A stretch of DNA of 64,000 nt from Dehalogenimonas sp. WBC-2 (lineage in GTDB: Bacteria; Chloroflexota; Dehalococcoidia; Dehalococcoidales; Dehalococcoidaceae), in the NCBI GenBank assembly GCA_001005265.1, contig CP011392.1, positions 620,001-684,000 of the forward strand. Direction: 5' to 3'. Of this stretch, positions 24,733 through 32,570 are shown piece after piece. Position numbers and translations under genes: made by a program. The notes beneath the pieces were generated by a model. It saw only the letters and a list, made by a program, of their open reading frames with translations. It did not search any database and was not told where the DNA came from. The stretch's first letter is position 1. Each line of letters opens with the position of its first letter.

Positions 24733-24946
24733 TGCCGTTTCGTTGATTAATACCGATAGGTTTAAAATCTAAATACGGCAATGTTGGCAATAATATGCCG
24801 TATATTACATGTTACACGATTCTAATCGTGTGGAACGAAAGTGTTGCCGTGTTGTGTCGGTAATAAGTTTGAAATAAAACCGTAAAATGGCTATAATCGT
24901 ATTGTAATTTCAGAGCTTGCCTCATATGGTAACGTACTGCCGTATT
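24733..24946. repeat. recurring TGCCGT(A/R)T motif upstream of the glutamate synthase operon
   Basis: TGCCGT occurs at 24733, 24796 (TGCCGTAT), 24845 and 24938 (TGCCGTATT), and in inverse orientation at 24772-24780 (AATACGGCA). The copies at 24772-24780 and 24796-24804 face each other as an imperfect inverted repeat. A perfect palindrome ACACGATT-CT-AATCGTGT lies at 24813-24830. The motif may be an operator for an unidentified regulator. Confidence 0.5.
24860..24908 (+). promoter_or_regulatory. GlnR-like half-site array and promoter of the glutamate synthase operon
   Basis: Five 5-base half-sites start exactly 11 bases apart: GTAAT 24860, GAAAT 24871, GTAAA 24882, ATAAT 24893, GTAAT 24904. 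The order GTAAT-n6-GAAAT matches the actinobacterial GlnR box gTnAC-n6-GaAAC. A sigma70 promoter overlaps it: TTGAAA 24869-24874, 17 bases, TATAAT 24892-24897. Two of the half-sites therefore coincide with promoter elements and are not independent evidence. Confidence 0.6.
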
Positions 24947-24966
24947 ATTGACAAGGTAGGTGGTTT

Positions 24967-25431
24967 ATGAAAAAGATTCATATCCAAAAAGACATATGTA
25001 TCGGTTGCGGTCTTTGCCGCGTTTATTGCGCTACCCAGCACTCAGATTCAAAAGATATTATTAAAGCCCACCGTAAGGAATCTCCTAAGGCTATACCGAG
25101 GTTAAAAGTGGAGCGGCAGAACGATACCAGTTTTTCAGTACCGTGCCGTCATTGTGATGAACCTTGGTGTGTTTATTCATGTCTGACCGGTGCTATGAGC
25201 AAAGACCCTGTAACCGGCGTGGTAACTTCAGATCCGGATAAGTGCATAGGTTGTTGGACTTGTGTTGTTTCCTGCCCAAACAGCGCTTTGGTTAAAGACA
25301 CGCTGACCAAGGTGGTGAAAAAATGCGATTTGTGCCCGGGTTTAGAAATTCCAGCCTGTGTTGCCAATTGCCCTAATGAAGCTATCGTTCTAATCACCGA
25401 TGACACTCCTGTGGCGGTTGCCAAGAAGTAA
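24967..25431 (+). CDS. ferredoxin-type protein with four 4Fe-4S motifs
   Basis: This 154-residue soluble protein resembles the electron-transfer subunits of DMSO-reductase-like enzymes but has no signal peptide. The four cysteine sets are CIGCGLCRVYC, CRHCDEPWCVYSC, CIGCWTCVVSC and CDLCPGLEIPACVANC, enough for four cubane clusters. It is the first gene of the glutamate synthase operon, so it probably feeds electrons to the FMN subunit at 29264, perhaps via the FAD oxidoreductase at 26050. hisH starts 4 bases after its stop. Confidence 0.85.
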   Translation: MKKIHIQKDICIGCGLCRVYCATQHSDSKDIIKAHRKESPKAIPRLKVERQNDTSFSVPCRHCDEPWCVYSCLTGAMSKDPVTGVVTSDPDKCIGCWTCVVSCPNSALVKDTLTKVVKKCDLCPGLEIPACVANCPNEAIVLITDDTPVAVAKK

Positions 25432-25435
25432 ACCT

Positions 25436-26053
25436 ATGATCGCCATTATTGATTATGGGGCAGGTAATTTGCGCTCGGTATCAAACGCCATTTCGTTACT
25501 GGGTTACGAATCATGCGTGACTAGCGATCCCGATGATGTGCTGTCGGCTGACGCGGTCATTCTGCCGGGAGTAGGAGCGGCTGCCAATACTGTAAGTTCC
25601 CTCACCTCGCGCGGCTTGAGTCAGGCTTTGAAAGAGATAATCGCCCGGGACTCACCTCTTTTTGCTGTCTGCGTCGGGTTACAGGTGTTATTTGAGGAGA
25701 CAGAAGAGGGTGGAGGATGCCAATGTCTCGGTTTGTTACCGGGAAAGGTCAAAAGACTCCATTCCGGGCTCAAAGTGCCGCATATGGGTTGGAATAATGT
25801 GACGCAAACCCAAAAGCACCCGCTGTTTGAAGGTATTGAGGACGGCAGTTATTTCTATTTTGTTCACAGTTACTATGCTGAACCGGACGACCGGGCATCG
25901 GTCATCGGTGAGACAGATTATGGCCTTAAGTTTGCCTGTGCTGTGGCATCCGGCCGGATGGTGGCGACTCAATTCCATCCTGAAAAAAGCGGCGCGGCAG
26001 GTCTTAGAATGTACGGCAATTTTTTAAAAATGGCGCTTGGGGGAAAAGAATGA
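25436..26053 (+). CDS. hisH: imidazole glycerol phosphate synthase, glutaminase subunit
   Basis: This 205-residue class I glutamine amidotransferase begins MIAIIDYGAGNLRSVSNAIS, the HisH N-terminus. The nucleophile is Cys79 (FAVCVGLQVLFEE) and the triad His/Glu lie in ATQFHPEKSG. VKRLHSGLKVPHMGWNNV is the HisF interface region. It releases ammonia from glutamine for HisF. The stop overlaps the next ATG by 4 bases. It lies in the middle of glutamate synthase genes, separated from hisF by two of them. Confidence 0.94.
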   Translation: MIAIIDYGAGNLRSVSNAISLLGYESCVTSDPDDVLSADAVILPGVGAAANTVSSLTSRGLSQALKEIIARDSPLFAVCVGLQVLFEETEEGGGCQCLGLLPGKVKRLHSGLKVPHMGWNNVTQTQKHPLFEGIEDGSYFYFVHSYYAEPDDRASVIGETDYGLKFACAVASGRMVATQFHPEKSGAAGLRMYGNFLKMALGGKE

Positions 26054-27342
26054 AGACCAAGTATCTTGTTATCGGCAACTCGGCCGGCGGCATCGGCGCG
26101 GCGGAGGCCATTCGTGAAATAGACTCCCGCGGGGTGATTACCATCGTAGGTGAAGAGCCCTATGCCGCTTATTCGCGGCCGCTTATTTCTAAATATGTAT
26201 CAGGAGAGTACACCCCGGATGCCATGCGGATTCGCCGGGCTGATTTCTATGATAAGAACTGTATTGATCTGAAACTGGGTCATAAGGCCTATAAGATGGA
26301 CGTTACCGCGCGAAAAGTTACGCTGGATGACGGTACAGAAATCGAGTACGAAAAACTGTTACTGGCAACGGGTGGCAAGCCCATTGTTCCCAAGATGGAG
26401 GGTATGGGAAAGGCTGGTATTTTCAACTTTATTACCTTGGCTGATGCCAAAAAGGTTGAAGAGTACCTGCCAGATGTGAGACGGGCGGTGGTCATTGGTG
26501 GCGGTTTGATAGGTATCAGCGCCACGGAAGCCCTGGTCAAGCGGGGCATTAAAGTGACCGTGGTTGAAATGAAGAGTTATCCCCTTAATACCATCCTCGA
26601 TGAGCCTGCAGGACGAATAGCCGAATATGCCATCAAAAAGTACGGCGTGAACATTATGACCGGGCGGACGGTGGCAAAGATTTTGGGTGAAGACCGGGTA
26701 ACCGGCGTGGTCTTCGATGACGGACATGAAATGGTATGCGATATGGTTGTTGTTGCTGTCGGTGTTTTCCCCAAAGTTGAACTGGCTCAGGCAAGCGGCA
26801 TCAATGTGAACCGGGGCATAGTGGTTGATAATCATATGATGACCAGCGTAACCGATATATATGCCTGCGGTGATGCCAGTGAAGCTTACGATTATGTTTA
26901 CGGTGCTGGCCGGCTGTCACCGGTGTGGCCGAACGCTTATATCGGCGGCAGGGTGGCCGGGTACAATATGGCGGGATTACCGACCCACTATAGAGGTGGT
27001 ACGGCTATGAACTCACTGAACTACTTCGGACTGGAGATTGCGACAGCCGGAATGGCATCGCCCCCATCACCGGAAGGCTACGAGGTCTTGAAGAGTGAGA
27101 GTGAAGACTCTTACCGTAAATTGGTGATCAATTCAGAAGATAAGCTTACCGGTTTGATCTTTATTGGAAATATCGACAAGGCGGGTATTTATTTCGGATT
27201 GATGCGTGACCGTATACCGGTAACTGCATTTAAGAATAAATTGTTGGCCGATGACTTCGGTCTGGCGCTCCTGCCCAAGGAAATCATTGAGGAACGTCTG
27301 ACCGGTGCCACTGCTGGCCGGGTCAAGGTCGGCGAGGCTTAA
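26050..27342 (+). CDS. FAD-dependent pyridine nucleotide oxidoreductase
   Basis: This 430-residue flavoprotein has an FAD-binding N-terminus (YLVIGNSAGGIGAAEAIREI), an NAD(P)-binding motif (AVVIGGGLIGISATEALVKRG) and the closing FAD loop VTDIYACGDASEAYDYV. It belongs to the NADH oxidase/nitrite-reductase-like/ferredoxin-reductase group. Within this operon it is the best candidate for the NAD(P)H-linked electron input of the glutamate synthase, replacing the usual GltD. The active-site Cys of coenzyme A disulfide reductases is not apparent (SAGGIG and YSRPLIS region). Confidence 0.85.
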   Translation: MKTKYLVIGNSAGGIGAAEAIREIDSRGVITIVGEEPYAAYSRPLISKYVSGEYTPDAMRIRRADFYDKNCIDLKLGHKAYKMDVTARKVTLDDGTEIEYEKLLLATGGKPIVPKMEGMGKAGIFNFITLADAKKVEEYLPDVRRAVVIGGGLIGISATEALVKRGIKVTVVEMKSYPLNTILDEPAGRIAEYAIKKYGVNIMTGRTVAKILGEDRVTGVVFDDGHEMVCDMVVVAVGVFPKVELAQASGINVNRGIVVDNHMMTSVTDIYACGDASEAYDYVYGAGRLSPVWPNAYIGGRVAGYNMAGLPTHYRGGTAMNSLNYFGLEIATAGMASPPSPEGYEVLKSESEDSYRKLVINSEDKLTGLIFIGNIDKAGIYFGLMRDRIPVTAFKNKLLADDFGLALLPKEIIEERLTGATAGRVKVGEA

Positions 27343-27351
27343 GAGGAAGAC

Positions 27352-28494
27352 ATGAAAAATCTAGCTAAAGTCAGTAATACTTTTGGTGACGGCAAGGTTA
27401 TCGACGCCTGCTCTATTTTTGGCATGATGGATACATCCGGCAAATGCTTTTCGGGCCGGGACATTACCCGGGCCATTGCGAACATGCATGACCGGGGCAA
27501 CGGCTTGGGTGGCGGCTTCGGAGTATACGGTCTTTACCCTCAATACCCGGATTATTACGCTTTTCATATTATGTATGACAGTAAAGAAGGTAAGACCGCT
27601 ACTGAGACTTTCCTCAACGAGTATTTTAATGTCCATCACTCTGAAGAAGTGCCTACTCGTCCGGTAGCAACTATCAAAGACCCGCCAATAGTATGGCGAT
27701 ATTTTTTGGATGCCGATAAGTGCCAACAAGAAGACAAGCTGTCACAGGATGACTATGTTGTCGCCAGAGTGATGGATATTAATTCCAAGATTGATGATGC
27801 CTATGTCTTTTCTTCCGGTAAAAATATGGCGGCGTTCAAGGGCGTTGGTTATCCGGAAGAGATTTCAGAATACTTTTGCCTTGAAAATTATAACGGTTAT
27901 CTTTGGACGGCTCATGGTCGCTTTCCTACCAATACCCGCGGCTGGTGGGGTGGAGCGCACCCTTTCAACATCCTGGATTGGACGGTGGTACATAACGGCG
28001 AAATCTCCTCGTACGGTATTAACCGCCGTTACCTTGAACAATTCGGCTATCATTGTACCCTTCAAACAGATACCGAAGTGGTTGCCTACGCTGTTGACCT
28101 GCTGGTGCGCAAGCATAACTTGCCGATGGAGATTGTCGCTGAAATATTTGCCCCGCCATTATGGAGTGAGATAGAACGAAGACCACCGGAACAACGTGAA
28201 CTGCTAACCGCGCTCCGCCAGGTTTACGGAAGCCTCCTGATGAACGGCCCATTTACCGTAATCATTGCGCATGAGGGAGAGATGGTAGGTCTGACCGATC
28301 GCATCCGTCTGCGCCCGCTCACCGTCGGAGAGAAAGGCAGCATGTTGTATCTTTCCAGCGAGGAGGCCGCTATCCGGCTGATTTGCCCTGACCTTGATCG
28401 CGCCTGGATCCCCATGGGCGGTGAACCGGTCATAGGTTCACTGAAACATCCGCTGGGCTGTCACAAAGAGGCAGTGGCGGGAGGCGTAAGCTAG
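27352..28494 (+). CDS. glutamate synthase, stand-alone class II glutamine amidotransferase domain
   Basis: The 380-residue protein corresponds to the N-terminal ammonia-releasing domain of GltB. The likely nucleophile is Cys20 (IDACSIFGMMD), implying removal of a 19-residue propeptide. Class II features downstream include GRFPTNTRGWWGGAHPFNILDWTVVHNGEISSYG and the TDTEV sequence. It starts 9 bases after the oxidoreductase behind GAGGAAG. The protein resembles the archaeal-type split glutamate synthase, in which this, the FMN domain and the GXGXG domain are separate polypeptides. Confidence 0.9.
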   Translation: MKNLAKVSNTFGDGKVIDACSIFGMMDTSGKCFSGRDITRAIANMHDRGNGLGGGFGVYGLYPQYPDYYAFHIMYDSKEGKTATETFLNEYFNVHHSEEVPTRPVATIKDPPIVWRYFLDADKCQQEDKLSQDDYVVARVMDINSKIDDAYVFSSGKNMAAFKGVGYPEEISEYFCLENYNGYLWTAHGRFPTNTRGWWGGAHPFNILDWTVVHNGEISSYGINRRYLEQFGYHCTLQTDTEVVAYAVDLLVRKHNLPMEIVAEIFAPPLWSEIERRPPEQRELLTALRQVYGSLLMNGPFTVIIAHEGEMVGLTDRIRLRPLTVGEKGSMLYLSSEEAAIRLICPDLDRAWIPMGGEPVIGSLKHPLGCHKEAVAGGVS

Positions 28495-29253
28495 ATGTTG
28501 ACGCGGCGTATCATACCGTGTCTGGACGTTACCGGTGGACGAGTGGTCAAGGGCCAGAGCTTCCTTAACCTCAGAGATGCCGGCGACCCTGTTATGCTGG
28601 CCCAGTTTTATTACCAGCAAGGTGCCGACGAATTGGCATTTCTGGATATCACGGCGACGGTTGAAAGCCGGAAGACGATGGCTTCCATCATTGCTGAGCT
28701 TTCCGGTAAAGTTTTCATGCCTCTGACTGTCGGCGGTGGTATCCGCACCATCGAGGATATGAGAGAGATGCTTATGTCCGGCGCTGATAAAGTGGCTATC
28801 AATACTTCAGCTGTAGCCCGTCCTGAACTGATCACTGAAGGCGCCATCAAGTTTGGCAGCCAGTGCATTGTGGTGGCTATCGACGCCAAGCGTGCCGGTA
28901 AAGGCAAGTGGATTGTGCGCACCCATTCAGCTACCCAGGAATCCGGTCTTGATGCCGTTGCCTGGGCCAGGAAAGCGGCAGAGATGGGGGCGGGAGAACT
29001 CCTGGTGACCAGTATCGACAGTGATGGTCATAAACAGGGCTACGATAATGAATTGAATCAGGCGATATCGGATTCAGTTTCCGTGCCGCTCATCGCCTCC
29101 GGCGGAGCTGGGACGTTGGAACATTTATATGACGCACTTACCATCGGCAAAGCCGACGCGGTGCTGGCGGCAAGTATTTTTCATTATGGAACATATACCA
29201 TCGAACAAACCAAGGATTATCTATCCCAAAGGGGTATTGCCATCAGGCGCTAA
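28495..29253 (+). CDS. hisF: imidazole glycerol phosphate synthase, cyclase subunit
   Basis: This 252-residue TIM barrel is complete. The catalytic Asp11 lies in [17 protein letters not shown] and the second in [43 protein letters not shown] and [19 protein letters not shown] are the phosphate-binding blocks. It makes imidazole glycerol phosphate and AICAR using ammonia from HisH. Its ATG immediately follows the TAG of the amidotransferase gene. No other his gene is in the window. Confidence 0.96.
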   Translation: MLTRRIIPCLDVTGGRVVKGQSFLNLRDAGDPVMLAQFYYQQGADELAFLDITATVESRKTMASIIAELSGKVFMPLTVGGGIRTIEDMREMLMSGADKVAINTSAVARPELITEGAIKFGSQCIVVAIDAKRAGKGKWIVRTHSATQESGLDAVAWARKAAEMGAGELLVTSIDSDGHKQGYDNELNQAISDSVSVPLIASGGAGTLEHLYDALTIGKADAVLAASIFHYGTYTIEQTKDYLSQRGIAIRR

Positions 29254-29263
29254 GGAGCCAATT

Positions 29264-30769
29264 ATGAGAACACTGGTACCCGCAAAATTTGTGGTTGAGC
29301 GAGACCCAAACAAGTGCATTAAATGTCAGGTCTGCGTCAACCAGTGCAGTTTTGACAGTCACTATTATGATGCTGACGATGACGAAATCCGTTGCCGTGA
29401 CGGCAAATGTGTCGGTTGCCACCGTTGCGTCTTGTTCTGTCCCACCGGCGCTCTGACCGTCAAACGCAACCCGCTTGAATATCGGGAGAATTACGGCTGG
29501 AGTCCGGAATATATTGAGGATATTCAGAAGCAGGCCGAGCAGGGCGGCATGCTTCTTACCGGTATGGGCACTGATAAACCCCACCGCATCTATTGGGACC
29601 ACCTGGTGCTTAACGCCTCTCAGGTAACAAATCCGTCTATTGACCCTTTGAGAGAGCCGATGGAAATGGTGACCTATCTGGGCAGGAAACCAGACAGGGT
29701 GGAAATTGACCCGCTTACCGGTAATCTGACCACCAGAATTGCCCCTCAGGTCAAGCTGGATTTGCCGGTCATGTTTTCGGCTATGAGCTATGGGGCCGTC
29801 AGCCTCAATGTTCAGCAGTCGCTGGCGCGGGCGGCGACTGAAATGGGCACCATGTGGAACACCGGAGAGGGTGGCCTGCATCCGTCCCTGGCTAAATACG
29901 GCAACAATACCATCGTTCAGGTGGCCAGTGGGCGCTTTGGGGTTTACTCTGATTATTTGAAATCCGGGCGCATTGTCGAGATAAAGATTGGTCAGGGTGC
30001 CAAGCCAGGTATCGGTGGTCATTTGCCCGGCGAAAAAGTGTCGGCGGAAGTATCGCTGACCCGGATGATCCCGCAAGGCACTGACGCTTTGTCGCCAGCT
30101 CCGCAGCATGATATTTATTCTATCGAAGACTTGTCACAGCTTATCTATGCCTTAAAAGAGGCCACTAACTATAAAGTGCCGATTTCGGTCAAGATTGCTG
30201 CGGTGCATAACTCGGCGGCTATTGCCTCCGGTATGGTCCGGGCCGGCGCCGACATCATCGTCCTGGACGGCATCCGGGGGGCTACCGGCGCCGCTCCCAA
30301 GGTCATTCGTGACAATGTTGGTATTCCCATCGAACTGGCGCTGGCTTCGGTTGATACCAGATTGCGCGCTGAAGGCATCCGTAACCAGGCATCGCTGGTT
30401 ATTTCGGGCGGCATCCGCTCCTCCGGTGATGTGGCCAAGGCTATCGCACTGGGTGCTGATGCGGTCAATATCGGCACTGCGGCGCTGGTGGCTTTGGGTT
30501 GTCGCGTCTGTCAGCAGTGTCATACCGGCAAATGCGCCTGGGGTCTGTGTACCTCTGATCTTAAACTTACCAAACGAGTGAACCCGGAGATTGGGGCACG
30601 GAGAGCCGCTAACCTCCTTAGAGGCTGGGCGCTGGAGATTAAGGATATGCTTGGCGGCCTGGGCGTTAATGCTCTTGAAAGCTTACGCGGCAACCGGTTG
30701 CATCTCAGAGGTATCGGTCTTAACGAGAAAGAATTGGAGATACTGGGCGTAAGGATGGCAGGTGAGTAG
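29264..30769 (+). CDS. glutamate synthase, FMN-binding domain with N-terminal ferredoxin module
   Basis: From the ATG at 29264 (AAGGAG 7 bases upstream) the protein has 501 residues. Residues about 15-65 hold two 4Fe-4S motifs, CIKCQVCVNQC and CVGCHRCVLFC. The rest is the GltB central TIM barrel: PVMFSAMSYGAVSLNVQQSLARAATEMG, GQGAKPGIGGHLPGEKV, VDGAEGGTG replaced by LDGIRGATGAAP, and the 3Fe-4S-type CRVCQQCHTGKCAWGLC. It reduces the 2-iminoglutarate formed from 2-oxoglutarate and ammonia. Ferredoxin is the probable electron donor. Confidence 0.92.
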   Translation: MRTLVPAKFVVERDPNKCIKCQVCVNQCSFDSHYYDADDDEIRCRDGKCVGCHRCVLFCPTGALTVKRNPLEYRENYGWSPEYIEDIQKQAEQGGMLLTGMGTDKPHRIYWDHLVLNASQVTNPSIDPLREPMEMVTYLGRKPDRVEIDPLTGNLTTRIAPQVKLDLPVMFSAMSYGAVSLNVQQSLARAATEMGTMWNTGEGGLHPSLAKYGNNTIVQVASGRFGVYSDYLKSGRIVEIKIGQGAKPGIGGHLPGEKVSAEVSLTRMIPQGTDALSPAPQHDIYSIEDLSQLIYALKEATNYKVPISVKIAAVHNSAAIASGMVRAGADIIVLDGIRGATGAAPKVIRDNVGIPIELALASVDTRLRAEGIRNQASLVISGGIRSSGDVAKAIALGADAVNIGTAALVALGCRVCQQCHTGKCAWGLCTSDLKLTKRVNPEIGARRAANLLRGWALEIKDMLGGLGVNALESLRGNRLHLRGIGLNEKELEILGVRMAGE

Positions 30770-30770
30770 C

Positions 30771-31535
30771 ATGACTAAAACTTCAACGGCTCCCAAAACT
30801 GTTAAAATTGACACCGCCGGCATTTATTACCGCGACTTGAACATAAGGCTGCGGCAATTGGCCGACGAAGGCGTGGAATGCATCGAGCTTGAAAATGTTT
30901 GCGGCCAGCGCTATATCGCTACCGACTTGTCCCGTCCTATGAACTTCAAAATCACCGGCACGCCGGGTAACGACCTGGGGGCTTTCATGAATGGCTCTCG
31001 GATAGAGGTATTCGGCAATGCCCAAGACTGCATGGCCAATACCATGAACGCCGGCGAAATCATTATTCACGGTCACGCTGGTGACATTTGCGGCATGGCT
31101 GCTCGTGGCGGCAAGATATTTATCCGCGACTACGTCGGCTACCGTGCCGGTATTCATATGAAGGAATATGAGGATAAAAAGCCGGTGCTGGTTATCGGTA
31201 ATACTGGTCAGGATTTTCTGGGTGAATACATGGCCGGAGGCGTTCTGGCGGTGCTCGGTCTCGGTCTTAAGGAAGGTGAGAAGCATAAGGCCAATTTTAT
31301 TGGTACTGGCATCCACGCTGGTGTTATATATATCAGCGGCGACTTTGAACCTTATCAACTGGGTAAAGAAGTGGGTGTGGCTGAACTTGATGACCATGAC
31401 CGTGAAGTTCTGGGTGGTCTGGTGACCGAGTATTGCGGCCACTTTGGGGGTGATGTTGGTCAGATCATGCAACGACCATTCAAGAAGCTCTATCCCAAGT
31501 TCCTGCGCCCTTATGGCCGGATGTATGCTTATTAA
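30771..31535 (+). CDS. glutamate synthase, GXGXG (alpha-subunit C-terminal) domain
   Basis: The 254-residue protein is a right-handed beta-helix of the GXGXG family: MNFKITGTPGNDLGAFMNGS, EIIIHGHAGDICGMAARGGKIFI, VLVIGNTGQDFLGEYMAGGVLAVLGLG. This domain is structural and links the amidotransferase and synthase sites in GltB. The ATG at 30771 has AGGTGAG in front; a GTG at 30762 overlapping the previous gene is an alternative. It is the last structural gene of the operon. Confidence 0.9.
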   Translation: MTKTSTAPKTVKIDTAGIYYRDLNIRLRQLADEGVECIELENVCGQRYIATDLSRPMNFKITGTPGNDLGAFMNGSRIEVFGNAQDCMANTMNAGEIIIHGHAGDICGMAARGGKIFIRDYVGYRAGIHMKEYEDKKPVLVIGNTGQDFLGEYMAGGVLAVLGLGLKEGEKHKANFIGTGIHAGVIYISGDFEPYQLGKEVGVAELDDHDREVLGGLVTEYCGHFGGDVGQIMQRPFKKLYPKFLRPYGRMYAY

Positions 31536-31650
31536 ATCAACATCAAGCATCAAAAACCAGATTCAAAATAGACTTAAAATACAAAAATTTAACGCAATTA
31601 AAGTATCGGGATTTAAGGTTTGATTTTAGTCGTATTGAATTCAGGTAATT
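31536..31650. other. AT-rich spacer before the GlnR-like gene
   Basis: The stretch around 31540-31600 (ATCAAGCATCAAAAACCAG and following) has the repetitive 'ATCAAAAAT' texture of a dispersed intergenic repeat seen in many bacteria. No terminator hairpin is evident, so read-through from the glutamate synthase operon into the regulator gene is possible. Confidence 0.35.
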
Positions 31651-32313
31651 TTGTTTAGTATATTGATCCTGGCTGAAGAAACGGACAAAACCCGGGAAAT
31701 TAAAGTCCGATTATCCCGGGAAGGCTATAATTGCGTTCTGGCTCCGGCAGGAGATAACCCCGGGCGTCTGCTGAGTCAATACTCTCCCAGTCTGGTGGTA
31801 CTGGATGTGGCCACCGATGGGGAATGGCCGGATATTCTGGCTGACGTGCATGAAAAAAGGCCGCATCTGATGCTCATGGTATTCAGACACCGGCTGGGTG
31901 AACTCCTTGTTGATGATACTATCGATGATTTTGTGCTTAAGCCTTTTGATGTTGATGAGCTGTTGATCCGTATCCGGCGACAGGCGGTCAAAGCCAACGC
32001 CGCTCCAACCAGCGCAGTTATTACCGCCGGCGAACTGATCATAGATACCGACCGTTGTGAGGTTACCTTGGGGGGCATGGCGGTAGAACTGACCTTCCGC
32101 GAATACGAACTCCTCAAGTTCCTGGCCTCCAACCGCGGCCGTGTATTCAGCAGGGAAGTACTTCTCAATAAAGTCTGGGGTTACGACTATTTCGGCGGCG
32201 ACCGCACGGTGGACGTACATATCCGGCGGCTACGGTCCAAGATTGAAGAGCTTGACCAGGTGTACGTTGAGACGGTACGGAATATCGGCTACCGTTTTAA
32301 ACGGAATATTTAG
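31651..32313 (+). CDS. GlnR-like OmpR-family transcriptional regulator
   Basis: The 220-residue protein starts at a TTG. Its receiver has Asp52 (LVVLDVATDG) and Lys97 (VLKPFD), but the usual Thr/Ser switch position reads MVFRHR and the acidic pair is Glu9-Glu10, so it is partly degenerate. The winged helix (LTFREYELLKFLASNRGRVF, VWGYDYFGGDRTVDVHIRRL and VETVRNIGYRF) matches actinobacterial GlnR almost word for word as I recall it. No kinase gene is adjacent. It follows the glutamate synthase operon and precedes glnN and amtB-glnK. Sites fitting a GlnR box occur upstream of three nitrogen loci in the window. Confidence 0.75.
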   Translation: MFSILILAEETDKTREIKVRLSREGYNCVLAPAGDNPGRLLSQYSPSLVVLDVATDGEWPDILADVHEKRPHLMLMVFRHRLGELLVDDTIDDFVLKPFDVDELLIRIRRQAVKANAAPTSAVITAGELIIDTDRCEVTLGGMAVELTFREYELLKFLASNRGRVFSREVLLNKVWGYDYFGGDRTVDVHIRRLRSKIEELDQVYVETVRNIGYRFKRNI

Positions 32314-32520
32314 CCAGTTACCCCAGTATTAAGTAGTAAAATATTTCAAATCCTGCATTCCAACCCAAGATGTCGTGTGAACGAATTGTTTTGACACAAA
32401 TACCTGTTTTTTGATAGCTGGAGTTTTGATTCAAGCAACAATCCGCAATTATGGTCAACAGTAGGGAAAACGGGGATAAACCATCCTTTGACTTCACTCT
32501 CTGCGACTAGGAAACGGGAA
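32314..32520. other. convergent spacer between the GlnR-like gene and glnN
   Basis: Nothing recognisable besides the glnN terminator at its right end. Confidence 0.5.
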
Positions 32521-32556
32521 AGGGGGCGACTCATGACACGCAACGAGTCGCCCCCT
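32521..32556 (-). terminator. terminator hairpin after glnN
   Basis: AGGGGGCGACTC (32521-32532) pairs perfectly with GAGTCGCCCCCT (32545-32556) around a 12-base loop. It lies 15 bases after the glnN stop; on the minus strand it is followed by pyrimidine-rich TTTCCCGTTTCC. Confidence 0.75.
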
Positions 32557-32570
32557 CATTATAACCGAGT

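Noticed and set aside
29243-30109. Long minus-strand open frame of 288 codons
   Set aside because: Lies opposite the FMN subunit of glutamate synthase, whose motifs are unambiguous; the translation has no family pattern.
30783-31553. Minus-strand open frame of 256 codons
   Set aside because: Opposite strand of the GXGXG subunit; no protein signature or ribosome binding site.
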